Source of the DNA: a virus
IMG/VR virus record: IMGVR_UViG_3300024520_000134
Span: 1-45,268 of that record
Direction: 5' to 3' (one strand)
Length of the DNA stretch: 45,268 bases
A program made the translations under genes and the position numbers. The notes beneath the pieces were generated by a model that saw only the letters and a program-made list of their open reading frames with translations, ran no database searches and had not been told where the DNA came from. The stretch's first letter is position 1; each line of letters opens with the position of its first letter. Positions 5,736-13,934 of the stretch are shown here, piece after piece.

Positions 5736-5929
5736 ACAGTGATGGAATCAATCGAAGCAAGGCCCAGCAGCTCATCTGCGAGGTGCTAGCCGAGCGTTGC
5801 GAGCAATCAGCGACAGTCCGGGAGGTCTTCAAGGACTGTTTTCCGCTACTGAGCAATCTCGTGCCGGGCTTTACGCCCTATCGACGAGCCGAGGGCTACG
5901 AGGGTAGCGAGGTGCCCAATGGCCTCTAG
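5732..5929 (+). CDS. hypothetical protein, 65 aa
   Basis: GTG start at 5732 overlapping the previous stop, with AAGGAGG upstream. Helical, with KAQQLICEVLAERCEQ and a following segment VREVFKDCFPLLSN. No family recognised. The end overlaps the ATG of the next gene at 5919 by 11 bases. Confidence 0.55.
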   Translation: MNSDGINRSKAQQLICEVLAERCEQSATVREVFKDCFPLLSNLVPGFTPYRRAEGYEGSEVPNGL

Positions 5930-6128
5930 GAAACCCAAAAAAGACCCCACATGCCCCGACAGAGCCGCCCGCATCGAGGATTGGAGCGAGGTGCGGAACC
6001 TCGGCATCCGAGAGGGGCTGGAAATGGCCCTTGCAGCTATCCCGAACTCGCGCAGCAACGTTTTGGCCCGAGCGGCCATCATCACCCGAGGTACCCGGCA
6101 CTTCGGCAGCCCAGATTGGCGAAAATGA
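5919..6128 (+). CDS. hypothetical protein, 69 aa
   Basis: ATG 5919. A lysine-rich N-terminus (MASRKPKKDP) is followed by what looks like two helices (IEDWSEVRNLGIREGLEMAL and SNVLARAAIITRG). It might bind nucleic acid, but no motif is diagnostic. The stop overlaps the next start as ATGA. Confidence 0.55.
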   Translation: MASRKPKKDPTCPDRAARIEDWSEVRNLGIREGLEMALAAIPNSRSNVLARAAIITRGTRHFGSPDWRK

Positions 6129-6703
6129 GCGACACACCAGAAAGCACCCCTCCAGCCTGGTTCCAGGACCTTGAGTTTCGGTCTTGGGTCAAGCGCGAGC
6201 TCGGCGGGCTACTCCCAACCCCTCCAGCCACGACGACGATCGAAGAGGCCACCGCCATGTTGATGGCGTCCACCTACGCCGCCTGGCTAGCAGGCCGAGC
6301 AAGTGTGCTTGAGCCCACAAAATCTCCACCCCTTAGCCCCGACAAAAAGGCCCTAGACCGCGCTCACGCCGCGCTGAGGCTCTGCGCTGTGCAACGGAAG
6401 GTGGAGCAGTCGTGGGACGGCGAGCACAGCATTGCAGTCTGCGGGCTCTGCAAGAACCGAGGCGGTAGGCACAAGCCGGACTGTCTCATGGTGGAGCTAG
6501 GGTCCGCCCCGGAGATTCCACCGCCCCCACCCAAGCCCGAACCGCCTGGACCTCAACTGAGAGCCGCTCGCCGAGCAATGGGTCTTACGCTCACGCCAAT
6601 GGCGGCGATGCTCGACATCACTTCCGTGGACCTCTCGTCCATGGAGCAAGGCCTGCTGCGCGACCGCGCACACGTAATCCTAGACCGCCTTCGAAACCTT
6701 TAG
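6125..6703 (+). CDS. hypothetical protein with zinc-ribbon-like middle and C-terminal HTH
   Basis: 192 residues from ATG 6125, overlapping the previous TGA. Residues 1-65 look helical. CGLCKNRGGRHKPDC (near residues 106-120) could form a zinc site. A proline-rich linker follows. The last 45 residues (LRAARRAMGLTLTPMAAMLDI and on) resemble an XRE-type helix-turn-helix. The next gene has a very similar HTH, so the two may derive from one ancestor. A transcription regulator is likely; its target is unknown. Confidence 0.6.
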   Translation: MSDTPESTPPAWFQDLEFRSWVKRELGGLLPTPPATTTIEEATAMLMASTYAAWLAGRASVLEPTKSPPLSPDKKALDRAHAALRLCAVQRKVEQSWDGEHSIAVCGLCKNRGGRHKPDCLMVELGSAPEIPPPPPKPEPPGPQLRAARRAMGLTLTPMAAMLDITSVDLSSMEQGLLRDRAHVILDRLRNL

Positions 6704-6714
6704 GCCGACAAACC

Positions 6715-6915
6715 ATGACATCCATCCCAAGACACCCAGGAGCCCGCCTAAGGCGCTCCAGAACTCTCAAGGGCCTCACCCTCACCGAGGCTGCAGACCG
6801 GCTTAGAATGCCGGCCATGAGCCTCCTATCCGTGGAACTCGGCTGCACCAACCTACAGTGGGCAACAAGCGTATTTCGACTATGGACCACCAGCCAAAAA
6901 ACAAGCACTACCTAG
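6715..6915 (+). CDS. small XRE-type helix-turn-helix protein
   Basis: 66 residues, mostly one XRE-like helix-turn-helix: GARLRRSRTLKGLTLTEAADRLRM and a recognition helix near residues 34-43. Its order LRRSR-KGLTLTEAADRLRM parallels LRAARRAMGLTLTPMAAMLDI in the gene just upstream. Probably a DNA-binding regulator, perhaps working with its neighbour. It overlaps the next gene at 6882. Confidence 0.6.
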   Translation: MTSIPRHPGARLRRSRTLKGLTLTEAADRLRMPAMSLLSVELGCTNLQWATSVFRLWTTSQKTSTT

Positions 6916-7160
6916 CCTCCGAGGAGCTACCCACCCCAGACGTGATATCCGTCGAGGTTTATGGTCGCTCAATGGGCAAGGACTACAAACAACGCGCCTG
7001 GGTGCAGTGGGGTGCGAGATTCCTTGAGCCTTGGCATATCTGGCGCTATTCGGGCGTCCCAAGCACTAAGCTTCGAGACAAAGCGTCATTGCAGCGACGC
7101 AAGTGTGGGGCCGTCGCGTGCCCGAAAAGCGGCTATTTCGAGGTAAAATCATGCGCCTAA
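6882..7160 (+). CDS. hypothetical protein, 92 aa
   Basis: ATG 6882 (MDHQPKNKHY). A GTG at 6858 is in frame but lies deep in the previous gene. Rich in aromatic residues (WVQWGARFLEPWHIWRYSG) and basic at the C-terminus with three cysteines. Soluble. No family recognised. Confidence 0.5.
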   Translation: MDHQPKNKHYLASEELPTPDVISVEVYGRSMGKDYKQRAWVQWGARFLEPWHIWRYSGVPSTKLRDKASLQRRKCGAVACPKSGYFEVKSCA

Positions 7161-7297
7161 TCTGCGGCATAGCGGGTTTCTCGCTCATCACTCAATCGAA
7201 CCCATCCACACAGTCGGGGTCCGGGGTGCTCGGGGGTTTCAGCATGCTTCTCATCTTCATGTCCATATTCGGTGACCGGAGAGGGATGAGGCGATGA
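7151..7297 (+). CDS. small membrane protein, 48 aa
   Basis: ATG 7151 with GAGG upstream, overlapping the previous gene by 10 bases. It has two hydrophobic stretches, a mild one at residues 3-14 (LICGIAGFSLIT) and a stronger one at about 29-41 (GVLGGFSMLLIFMSIFG), and ends in a basic tail GDRRGMRR. It may span the membrane once or twice. No family recognised. Confidence 0.5.
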   Translation: MRLICGIAGFSLITQSNPSTQSGSGVLGGFSMLLIFMSIFGDRRGMRR

Positions 7298-7368
7298 TGG
7301 AGTTCCTAGCTTTCCTGTACCTTTGCGCCTGCCTGTCGAGCATGCTTCTGCTAGCGGTGGACTTATGA
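7294..7368 (+). CDS. very small membrane peptide, 24 aa
   Basis: MMEFLAFLYLCACLSSMLLL and four more residues: almost entirely hydrophobic. The start overlaps the previous stop (ATGA) and its own stop overlaps the next start (ATGA), so it sits tightly in the operon with no spare bases. That spacing supports real translation despite its size. Such peptides in phages can act as holin modulators or inhibitors of host membrane proteins; which applies here is unknown. Confidence 0.45.
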   Translation: MMEFLAFLYLCACLSSMLLLAVDL

Positions 7369-7547
7369 CCCAGGCCCAAGTCGAATGTAGGTGTCTAGGC
7401 TGTAGAGAGTGGCTGCCTGTCATCGGGTTCCCGGATGAGCTAGACACCGGCTGGTGGGCTCACAATGACGCTACCTGCCCGAAGTGCGACCATCGGATGC
7501 GCCTAGGGGACTGTGAGCGAAGGAGGGTGCGGACGTGTCCAGCCTAG
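7365..7547 (+). CDS. small zinc-ribbon-like protein, 60 aa
   Basis: ATG 7365, overlapping the previous TGA. Two cysteine pairs, CRCLGC near residues 8-13 and CPKC at about 37-40, plus later cysteines, give a likely zinc ribbon. The spacing and the aromatic-rich middle (TGWWAHND) fit a single folded zinc domain. Partner unknown. Confidence 0.55.
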   Translation: MTQAQVECRCLGCREWLPVIGFPDELDTGWWAHNDATCPKCDHRMRLGDCERRRVRTCPA

Positions 7548-7726
7548 AGCTCGAACGCCTGATAAGAGAGGACCCGCGGATTTGCAGTGATTGCGAGGCG
7601 TTTCTCGCCGAGGGTGAACGCGACCATCAGTGCGACAACTGCCATCAGAAGGACACCGAGAGGCCTGACGGCTCGGAGTGCGGGGCAGTACTTCGGGGTT
7701 ACTACAGCGGGGCGTTCGACCAGTGA
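7535..7726 (+). CDS. small zinc-binding-type protein, 63 aa
   Basis: GTG 7535. Contains CSDC and CDNC pairs about 17 residues apart (ICSDCEAFLAEGERDHQCDNCH), a likely zinc finger or ribbon, followed by a short acidic tail. It overlaps both neighbours. Possibly related in role to the preceding zinc-ribbon-like protein. Confidence 0.55.
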   Translation: MSSLELERLIREDPRICSDCEAFLAEGERDHQCDNCHQKDTERPDGSECGAVLRGYYSGAFDQ

Positions 7727-7866
7727 TGCCAATGTGGGCCCAGCTCCTACTATATCTGGTCGGTCACACCCTGGCGTGTGTGCTGTGGGAGGTCTTGGTC
7801 AGTCGAGGCAGGAGAGGGGCAGCGATGAGTAGGTGGGGCAAGGGGGAGGGGTGTGCCAAGGAGTGA
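7723..7866 (+). CDS. small single-span membrane protein, 46-47 aa
   Basis: GTG 7723 or ATG 7726; both fit the overlap with the previous stop. A hydrophobic span at about residues 5-24 (WAQLLLYLVGHTLACVLWEVL) is followed by a strongly basic tail (SRGRRGAAMSRWGKGEG). The tail would stay in the cytoplasm. It is the last gene of the small-gene block before the packaging promoter. Confidence 0.55.
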   Translation: MMPMWAQLLLYLVGHTLACVLWEVLVSRGRRGAAMSRWGKGEGCAKE

Positions 7867-7967
7867 TGTGGGGGAGGTGTGCCAAGAGGGGGTGTGGGGG
7901 TTTGATTACTGGGCGTGCGTCAAGCGCCGTGCCAACTCAAGTGCGCGGTTAGCGACATAGTGTACCG

Positions 7968-7998
7968 TTGACACTAACCCAAAATTGGGCAATACTTT
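7968..7998 (+). promoter_or_regulatory. promoter for packaging and structural genes
   Basis: TTGACA (7968-7973) followed after 17 bp by AATACT, or after 19 bp by TACTTT. Between them is CCCAA-AA-TTGGG (7978-7989), a palindrome placed where a repressor would block polymerase. GGTTAG (about 7948) and CTAACC form a wider inverted repeat around the -35. The 156-bp gap 7867-8022 holds nothing else that I can see. Confidence 0.5.
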
Positions 7999-8025
7999 TT
8001 ATCCGTTTCAAGGATTCCGGTATTG

Positions 8026-8667
8026 ATGACAGAGGGTAAATGTAATCATCCAAAGAAAACAGGAGGCCGTTGCACTCTCCCCGCTGGCTTCGGTGTGCCG
8101 GATAAACTAGGCAATGGCTACTGTTTTCATCACCGCACTGTCGAAGTTCATGCCGGTTCGGTTGTTGTTCAGGCTAGCCAATTAGCAGCAGGTCCGCTAA
8201 AGAAGACAGGCGGCGACTTCTGCTATCGCATGACCACCGAGACCAGGCTAGGCGAGATAATGGATGCGATGGGGGCCGAGATGACCATGCCCGATGTATC
8301 CACTGGCACCATCGAGGTGGACCTCACCTTCGAGCTCAAGGCTGCCCGAGCTATGCTCGCCCTATTCATGGAACGCCACGCAGCGCGCGAGGATGCTCTC
8401 CTGGCGTGGCATGAGGCCCACCAGCGTGGCGACCTAGCCTCGCCTCCTCCGCGCGTACTCAATATCGTCGATGGTCACAAGGCCGTGGCGGGGGTAGCCA
8501 CGCTAGCCAAGGTGATGCACGAGCTCCAACAGGCTGTACCTCGCGTGAAGTTCTTGGCTATCCTGGCGTCGATGGGAGAGAGCGTGAACCGTCACGTCGC
8601 GGACCCAGTGGCGAAGGCAGCGGTCCGGCAGGACTTTATAAATGCTTGCGCGGAGTACGTTGTATAA
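8026..8667 (+). CDS. probable terminase small subunit
   Basis: 213 residues from ATG 8026 (TTG 8023 is directly upstream; AAGGA at 8010 fits either). Residues 5-40 carry a Cys/His cluster, CNHPKKTGGRCTLPAGFG...YCFHH, a motif seen at the start of many phage small terminase proteins. The C-terminal half is helical, as expected for oligomerisation. It lies upstream of the large terminase with one small gene between. It would bind the packaging site and load the motor. No classical HTH is evident, so the role rests on the N-terminal motif and position. Confidence 0.6.
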   Translation: MTEGKCNHPKKTGGRCTLPAGFGVPDKLGNGYCFHHRTVEVHAGSVVVQASQLAAGPLKKTGGDFCYRMTTETRLGEIMDAMGAEMTMPDVSTGTIEVDLTFELKAARAMLALFMERHAAREDALLAWHEAHQRGDLASPPPRVLNIVDGHKAVAGVATLAKVMHELQQAVPRVKFLAILASMGESVNRHVADPVAKAAVRQDFINACAEYVV

Positions 8668-8687
8668 TCTAACCTCCTCTGTCTTGC

Positions 8688-8729
8688 ATAGTGGACACAC
8701 CTACCTGTCCACTATCCCGGACACTGTCC
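8688..8729. promoter_or_regulatory. operator cluster with TGTCC half-sites
   Basis: ATAGTGGACA (8688-8697) and TGTCCACTAT (8706-8715) form a perfect 10-bp-arm inverted repeat with an 8-base gap. GGACA-C-TGTCC follows at 8719-8729. A TATAAT lies at 8663-8668 just upstream, so a protein bound here could block a promoter. TTATAGAG occurs twice after it (8731, 8751). The gap 8668-8851 holds no gene. Confidence 0.5.
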
Positions 8730-8851
8730 ATTATAGAGGACGGATAGAAATTATAGAGCAACTGTCTGCGGCGGTCGCGCCGAGCCTAACCCCCTCCCCC
8801 ACACGCAAAATTTTTCCCCAATAAAAACCCAGACCTTTGTTTCCCCTACCC

Positions 8852-9154
8852 ATGGAAATCTACAACGACACCCGACTATCCGCAGGAGCTAGGTTGCTCT
8901 GGCTCGCAATGCAAGGCAATATAATCGAGGATGGAAGGCCCAAGAGCACCCAGTATTTTGCCACGAAGGACTACCTAGCGGGACTGATAGGCGTGTCGGT
9001 CAACACCGCCAACCGCTACATCCGAGCACTTCGTTCTACAGGTTGGCTCTCGGCCAACGGCGACGCGTGCGTGCAGACGTGGGATCTGCACTCGCTACCC
9101 ACTGGCGAAGACGAAGTCCCCACGAGAGAGAGCCCTCATGCCCAGGAAACCTAG
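8852..9154 (+). CDS. winged-helix DNA-binding protein
   Basis: 100 residues from ATG 8852. The TTG at 8837 is in frame but has no better signal; neither start has a clear ribosome binding site. ATKDYLAGLIGVSVNTANRYIRALRSTGWL (residues about 38-68) is a typical winged-helix element as in replication initiator and GntR-like domains: the recognition helix is VSVNTANRYIRAL. Placed between the two terminase genes, downstream of an operator cluster, it may assist packaging-site recognition or repress the module. It overlaps the large terminase by 17 bases. Confidence 0.6.
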   Translation: MEIYNDTRLSAGARLLWLAMQGNIIEDGRPKSTQYFATKDYLAGLIGVSVNTANRYIRALRSTGWLSANGDACVQTWDLHSLPTGEDEVPTRESPHAQET

Positions 9155-10901
9155 TATCGAACTCGCCGAAGCTGCGCAGTCACCCGCGTATGGGCGAATG
9201 TCCACGGCGCAGAAAGGGTTGCTCAGTGCTGCGTTGGCGATTGAAGTCGACGAGCCCGCGCCAGTCGTGCTCACCCCGCAAGCGGCGAAGGCCGGGCAGT
9301 CGTCCTTGCTGGCGCATGTGCAGAACTGTAAGGCCACGACGGGCAAGCCCTACTTGGTGAATTGGCACCTTGAGCAGCTGGCGGCCGCGTTGGAGAAGCT
9401 CTACCGGGGCGAGATCACCCGGCTCATGGTGCTGATGCCTCCGCGTCATGGCAAGTCGGAGCTCGTGTCTCGCCACTTCCCGGCGTGGTGCTTGGGTCAG
9501 AACCCGGACGAGCAGATCATCGCGTGCTCGTATAGCGCTGATTTGGCCGCGATGATGGGCGTGGCGGTGCAGAGAATCATGCACCAGATCGAGTACTGCG
9601 AGGAATTTGGCACGCGTATTGCCGGCACGGCCAACGAGCGGCAGGCCCAAAACTCCGTGGCGAAGGCGCAGCGCCAGACGTTCTTCGAGGTGGCCAACGG
9701 CTCGGGCTACTACCTCGGAGCGGGTGTCGGCGGGCCCATCACGGGCAAGGGATTCACGCTCGGTATCATCGATGACCCGATCAAGAATAGGAAGGAGGCG
9801 GAGTCGAAGACCATCCTCGATAGCATCAACGATTGGTGGGACTCCACATTCTCCACACGTGGTGAGGGTGGTATGGCGCCCGGTGGCGAGGAGCGGATTC
9901 TTGTCACACTCACACCCTGGAACGAGGGCGATTTGTCCGGGCACATCCTTCGACAGGCGCGGGAGACGGGAGAGGACTGGGTGGTTATCCGGTTCCCTGC
10001 GCTGGCGGAGGAAGCTGCAGCCCCGTCGCCGGATGCTCTGGTCTCGCAGATCGTCGACACGCCTGACGGCTCACACATTCGCAGCCCCACACCGGACTCA
10101 CCTGGCGACGGCATCGGGCCGGCGTCCGATGTAGTGAAGAGTGCGCGAGCTGCTGCCCTGGGCTCCGGGACACTAGGCCCGCTCTACATCGGCACGCCCG
10201 GGTTCTGCCACGACCCCCGCCAACCGGGCGAAGCGCTGTGGCCAGACAAGTACGGCACGCGAAAGCTTGAGGTCATCCGCGAGCGCAACGCCCGGGACTG
10301 GGCATCGCTCTACCAATGCCGGCCAGCGCCGGACAAGGGGTCGGTCTTCGAGCGCCCATGGTGGAAGTGGTACGACAGCCCGCAAGCATTGCCGGAAATG
10401 CAGAGTCGGTGTTTCAGCATCGACGCGAGTTTCAAGGACCTTTCCACATCCTCCTACTGCGTGATGCAGCTCTGGGGCGTCGTCGGCCCCGACCGGTATC
10501 TCCTGAAACAGTGGCGGCGGCGCCTGGACTTCCCGGCACTCCTGGACCTGTGCCGATCTGTCTTCCCCCTCTACCCCGAAGTCTTGACCAAGCTCATCGA
10601 GGAAAAAGCCAACGGCGCGGCTCTGATATCGATGCTCAAGGACACCTTCCCCGGCATCGTGCCCATCAATCCGCGGGACTCGAAGTTTGTGCGGGCGCTG
10701 GCGGTGCAGGATTTCGTGCGGGGCGGGAACGTCTATCTGCCACGCTTCGAGACCTGGGCCCACGAGCTGGTGGTCGAGGCCTCTGCGTTCCCCAACGGAC
10801 TCCACGATGATATGGTTGATGCGATGGTGCAGATGCTGCTCCACTACCAGTACAACCCTGTGACCTTCCTTGAGGCGATGGTTGACAACTGGATGAACTA
10901 G
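9138..10901 (+). CDS. terL: terminase large subunit
   Basis: 587 residues. The ATPase domain has the Walker A-type motif MPPRHGKS at 100-107 and a Walker B-type GIIDDP at about 209-214. The C-terminal RNase H-like nuclease has the first aspartate in FSIDAS (D429), and a late HDDMVDA near 572 matches the terminal acidic motif. ALWPDKY and YQCRPAP blocks are typical of the family. It cuts concatemeric DNA and pumps it into the prohead through the portal, encoded 8 bp downstream. Length and motifs are complete. A headful mechanism is likely for this class, but ends cannot be judged from the window. Confidence 0.95.
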   Translation: MPRKPSIELAEAAQSPAYGRMSTAQKGLLSAALAIEVDEPAPVVLTPQAAKAGQSSLLAHVQNCKATTGKPYLVNWHLEQLAAALEKLYRGEITRLMVLMPPRHGKSELVSRHFPAWCLGQNPDEQIIACSYSADLAAMMGVAVQRIMHQIEYCEEFGTRIAGTANERQAQNSVAKAQRQTFFEVANGSGYYLGAGVGGPITGKGFTLGIIDDPIKNRKEAESKTILDSINDWWDSTFSTRGEGGMAPGGEERILVTLTPWNEGDLSGHILRQARETGEDWVVIRFPALAEEAAAPSPDALVSQIVDTPDGSHIRSPTPDSPGDGIGPASDVVKSARAAALGSGTLGPLYIGTPGFCHDPRQPGEALWPDKYGTRKLEVIRERNARDWASLYQCRPAPDKGSVFERPWWKWYDSPQALPEMQSRCFSIDASFKDLSTSSYCVMQLWGVVGPDRYLLKQWRRRLDFPALLDLCRSVFPLYPEVLTKLIEEKANGAALISMLKDTFPGIVPINPRDSKFVRALAVQDFVRGGNVYLPRFETWAHELVVEASAFPNGLHDDMVDAMVQMLLHYQYNPVTFLEAMVDNWMN

Positions 10902-10909
10902 GCACACCC

Positions 10910-12985
10910 ATGGGCGCGAAACATAAACTCACCGACGCAACAAAGGCCGCTATCGACACGGCCAAGGCCCTGACAACCGCCGACGGATGGCAGTCGTTCA
11001 TGACGAACATGGGTGTTCCGGGCAAGGACAAGGGAGCGTCGGTCCGGTTCAAGGCGCGCAATCGGCTAGACGTTGGCACCATCGATGCCGTGTATCGCCA
11101 GGATGGGCTGGCCGCGACGATGGTAGACGACATCGTCAACGAGGCCTTTCGCTGCGGCTGGCGGCTCACGTTCCCTTCGCCTGTGGGCAGTGAGGTCGCC
11201 ACGACCTACAAAGGTGCGTCGCCCGACCAAGACGACAGGCAACCCACGATCAGCGACCAAGCTCTGGGCTCTGGCAAGACGGAACCCGTGCCCGCGCAGC
11301 TTGTCGCGTCTATCAATCAACGGCTCACGGAGTGGCATAAACAAACAAGCTTTCTCGACCGCTCGAAAGAGCACTTCAAGCAATCCCGCTACGCGGGCTC
11401 GGCTGTCATGGTGCTGGGTGCGGAGGACGGACGCGACCCGTCGGAGCCCCTCGACACAAACGCCAAGGGCCTCACCTTCAACTGGATGAGGTCGCTCGAT
11501 AGGTTCCAAGTTAGCCCGTCCGGCTCGCTTGTCGACGACCCGGCTAGCCGTTGGTATGGCCTACCCGTCTGGTATATGACGACGTCGACGGTGATGGGCG
11601 GGGCCAGTTCAAGCTCGCTCCCCCCGGGCGGGGTTGCGGAGCTCGATGACGTTTCGCCCGCTACTGGCCAGGAGACGGCTGTAGCTGCCTTTTCGCTAAA
11701 CAGTACCAACGTCCACACCTCCCGCATCTGGCGGACCGATGCAACGAAGCTCTCGGAGCGTGCGCGCTTGCACAATGGTGGCTGGGGGGAGTCCGTCCTT
11801 GACCGAACATGGGACGCGCTCTCCCACTACAACTCCGCGATGGCCGGAGTAGGAACAATTATCCAAGACTTCACGCAAGGGGTCTACGCCATCGAGGGGC
11901 TCAAGGAACTGCTAGCCTCCGAAAAGTCGGGCCTCATCCGCAAACGCTACAGTATCATGGACCAAACCAAGTCCGTGGTGAACGCGCTCATTGTGGATGC
12001 AGAAAAGGAATCATACACGCGCCAGTCGACGACCGTCACTGGTCTGCCCGAGCTGATTGATCGCTCAATGCTCTGGATGACGGCGGTCTCGGGCTCACCG
12101 ATGACACGGTTGTTCGGTGTCTCACCTGGTGGGTTCGGCACGGGCGAAGCGGAGGGGCAGAACTGGCAGACGCGCGTAGGCGCGTGGCAAGGCGAGGATC
12201 TTCGTCCATTCCTCGAACACGTCTACGGGCTGCTCTTCCAGACGAAGGATTTCGCCGACGTCCCCGACGGCTGGCAGATTGATTTCAACCCTCTGCAAGT
12301 TGAGACACCCGACCAGATCTCCGACCGGCGAATGAAGAACGCCCAGTCGGATGCGATCTACATGCTCCAGGGTGCGGTCTCCCCCCGGGAAGTCGCGCAC
12401 TCCCGGTTCGCTGGCTCCAAGTATGGGGAGGACATCGCGCTCGATCTCGACACGCGCCAGCGCCTAGAGGCCCAGGGCCCAGCTGGCGAGGGTCCGCCGG
12501 AGACGGCTGCGGAGGCCACGGCCGCCAACCTAAACGCCGCAGCGGAGGCCACAGCCCAGGCTAAGGACACGGTCAAGCCTACCGGCCGCGAGATTGGCAG
12601 TGCCGTGGGTATGTCCGCCATCGAGGCGGGTGGCGAGCCCGGAACTCTCGAAGCACCCGCGGCACCGGGGGGCAACGCGGACACAGCCGCATCGGTGGGT
12701 GTCGGTGCGGAAGATGTCGCAAAGACGGCCCTCAACGGGGCACAGGTCAATTCGCTCCGGGAGCTTATGGCGGATGCGGTTGCTGGTACACCGTTGGAGT
12801 CCGTCGTCGGCGTGGCGATGTTCAGCTTCCCCACCATGACCCGCGACGAAGCGCTGGCGATGTTCAAGCCGGCCGTCGACAAAGCGGTGTCGGCGCCCAA
12901 GCCAGCTCCACCGGTTGCGCCTCCGCCAATCCCACCTGCTAACCCAGAACTAGGCGAAGCAAACCCAGAACTGAACAAGCCCTAA
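10910..12985 (+). CDS. portal protein (DUF1073-like)
   Basis: 691 residues. The core (about 40-520) matches the DUF1073 portal family: an early VDDIVNEAFRCGWRL block, the helix region with RKRYSIMDQTKSV, and PMTRLFGVSPGGFGTGE followed by WQTRVGAWQGEDLRPFLE. A dodecameric ring at one vertex would dock terminase and then the neck. The last 170 residues are rich in alanine, glycine and proline (ending in a proline-rich tail) and are longer than in typical members. This is probably a disordered internal extension. Directly follows terL. Confidence 0.9.
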   Translation: MGAKHKLTDATKAAIDTAKALTTADGWQSFMTNMGVPGKDKGASVRFKARNRLDVGTIDAVYRQDGLAATMVDDIVNEAFRCGWRLTFPSPVGSEVATTYKGASPDQDDRQPTISDQALGSGKTEPVPAQLVASINQRLTEWHKQTSFLDRSKEHFKQSRYAGSAVMVLGAEDGRDPSEPLDTNAKGLTFNWMRSLDRFQVSPSGSLVDDPASRWYGLPVWYMTTSTVMGGASSSSLPPGGVAELDDVSPATGQETAVAAFSLNSTNVHTSRIWRTDATKLSERARLHNGGWGESVLDRTWDALSHYNSAMAGVGTIIQDFTQGVYAIEGLKELLASEKSGLIRKRYSIMDQTKSVVNALIVDAEKESYTRQSTTVTGLPELIDRSMLWMTAVSGSPMTRLFGVSPGGFGTGEAEGQNWQTRVGAWQGEDLRPFLEHVYGLLFQTKDFADVPDGWQIDFNPLQVETPDQISDRRMKNAQSDAIYMLQGAVSPREVAHSRFAGSKYGEDIALDLDTRQRLEAQGPAGEGPPETAAEATAANLNAAAEATAQAKDTVKPTGREIGSAVGMSAIEAGGEPGTLEAPAAPGGNADTAASVGVGAEDVAKTALNGAQVNSLRELMADAVAGTPLESVVGVAMFSFPTMTRDEALAMFKPAVDKAVSAPKPAPPVAPPPIPPANPELGEANPELNKP

Positions 12986-13022
12986 GTGCGTACGCTGCGG
13001 CGCGCCGAGCCTAGGATTTTCG

Positions 13023-13934
13023 ATGCCAGCACAAGACTTTCGCGCGTACCTGCCGCCACTGCCGAGCGCTTTGCCGGCAGTCCTGCAAGCCCAATGCTGC
13101 TGTCCGCTGCATCCGCTCACCCATGCGGACGGGAAGGCAAAGCCCGTGCGGAAGCGTGGCGGCAAGGTGCAGCGTCGCGGGATTACCCAGATCGATCTGA
13201 GCGGGCCGACGAAAGATTATTTCGGCGACATGACCAAGCTAACGGACGCGAGTTCGGACGCAATTCGAAAAGCTCTGCTGGCGGACATCGACAAGCTCCT
13301 ACCACCGCTCGAAGACGGGGACGATGCGGAGGCTATCAAGGGGCGGTCACTAAAGCAGATCGCCAGGTCCGTCAAGCAAGCACACAAGCGTATCGAGAAG
13401 TTGCAAAGCTTCGCGGAGCGCACGGCCAAGAGCGCGGCTAGTACAACTCAACAGGTCCATAAGTCACAGCAAGCCGCGCAGCTTGCTCAGATTGGTATCG
13501 AGGTTTTCAACGAAACCCCGGGACTCCCCAAGATAATGGGCGAGTTCGTACGGGTCAACACGAAGCTCATCAAATCGATACCCAGGGACGAGCTGCGGCG
13601 CGTTGAAGCGATTTTGGTCGACGCCGTCAAGCGCGGTCGCAGGCATGAGTCTGTCGCAAAGGACATTGCGGCCGAGTTCGATATCGCCGAAAATAGAGCA
13701 GCCCTCATCGCACGGGACCAAGTAGGCAAAGCAAACTCAGACCTCTCGAAAAGCAGAATGATCGCCAATGGAGTGGACAAGGCTATCTGGAGAGTCATCG
13801 CCCCCGGTGAGTCCAGGGTGCGCGAGACGCATGCGGCAAGAGAGGGGCGAGTGTACAAGATCGCCAACGGCGTCGACGGGGTACACCCAGGCGATGAGGT
13901 CCAGTGTCGGTGCTACGCGGAGCCCCTAGTATGA
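13023..13934 (+). CDS. minor head protein (phage Mu gpF-like)
   Basis: 303 residues from ATG 13023 with AGGA upstream. The C-terminal 120 residues carry the Mu F-like pattern: ALIARDQVGKANSDLSKSRM, then W-V-I-A-P-G-E-S-R-V-R-ETH, and the closing PGDEVQCRCYAEP. The N-terminal third is basic (PVRKRGGK) and the middle is a helix-rich stretch. Members of this family attach near the portal inside the head. A shorter frame starting at 12986 was rejected. It overlaps the next gene by ATGA. Confidence 0.85.
   Translation: MPAQDFRAYLPPLPSALPAVLQAQCCCPLHPLTHADGKAKPVRKRGGKVQRRGITQIDLSGPTKDYFGDMTKLTDASSDAIRKALLADIDKLLPPLEDGDDAEAIKGRSLKQIARSVKQAHKRIEKLQSFAERTAKSAASTTQQVHKSQQAAQLAQIGIEVFNETPGLPKIMGEFVRVNTKLIKSIPRDELRRVEAILVDAVKRGRRHESVAKDIAAEFDIAENRAALIARDQVGKANSDLSKSRMIANGVDKAIWRVIAPGESRVRETHAAREGRVYKIANGVDGVHPGDEVQCRCYAEPLV

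Noticed and set aside
6715-6915. Lysogeny repressor
   Set aside because: HTH proteins are present, but there is no integrase, no CI/Cro-type divergent pair and no attachment site, so temperate life style is not supported.
12986-13441. 151-codon frame at the start of the minor head gene
   Set aside because: Out of frame with the Mu F-like C-terminus; the frame from 13023 has the family motifs to its end.
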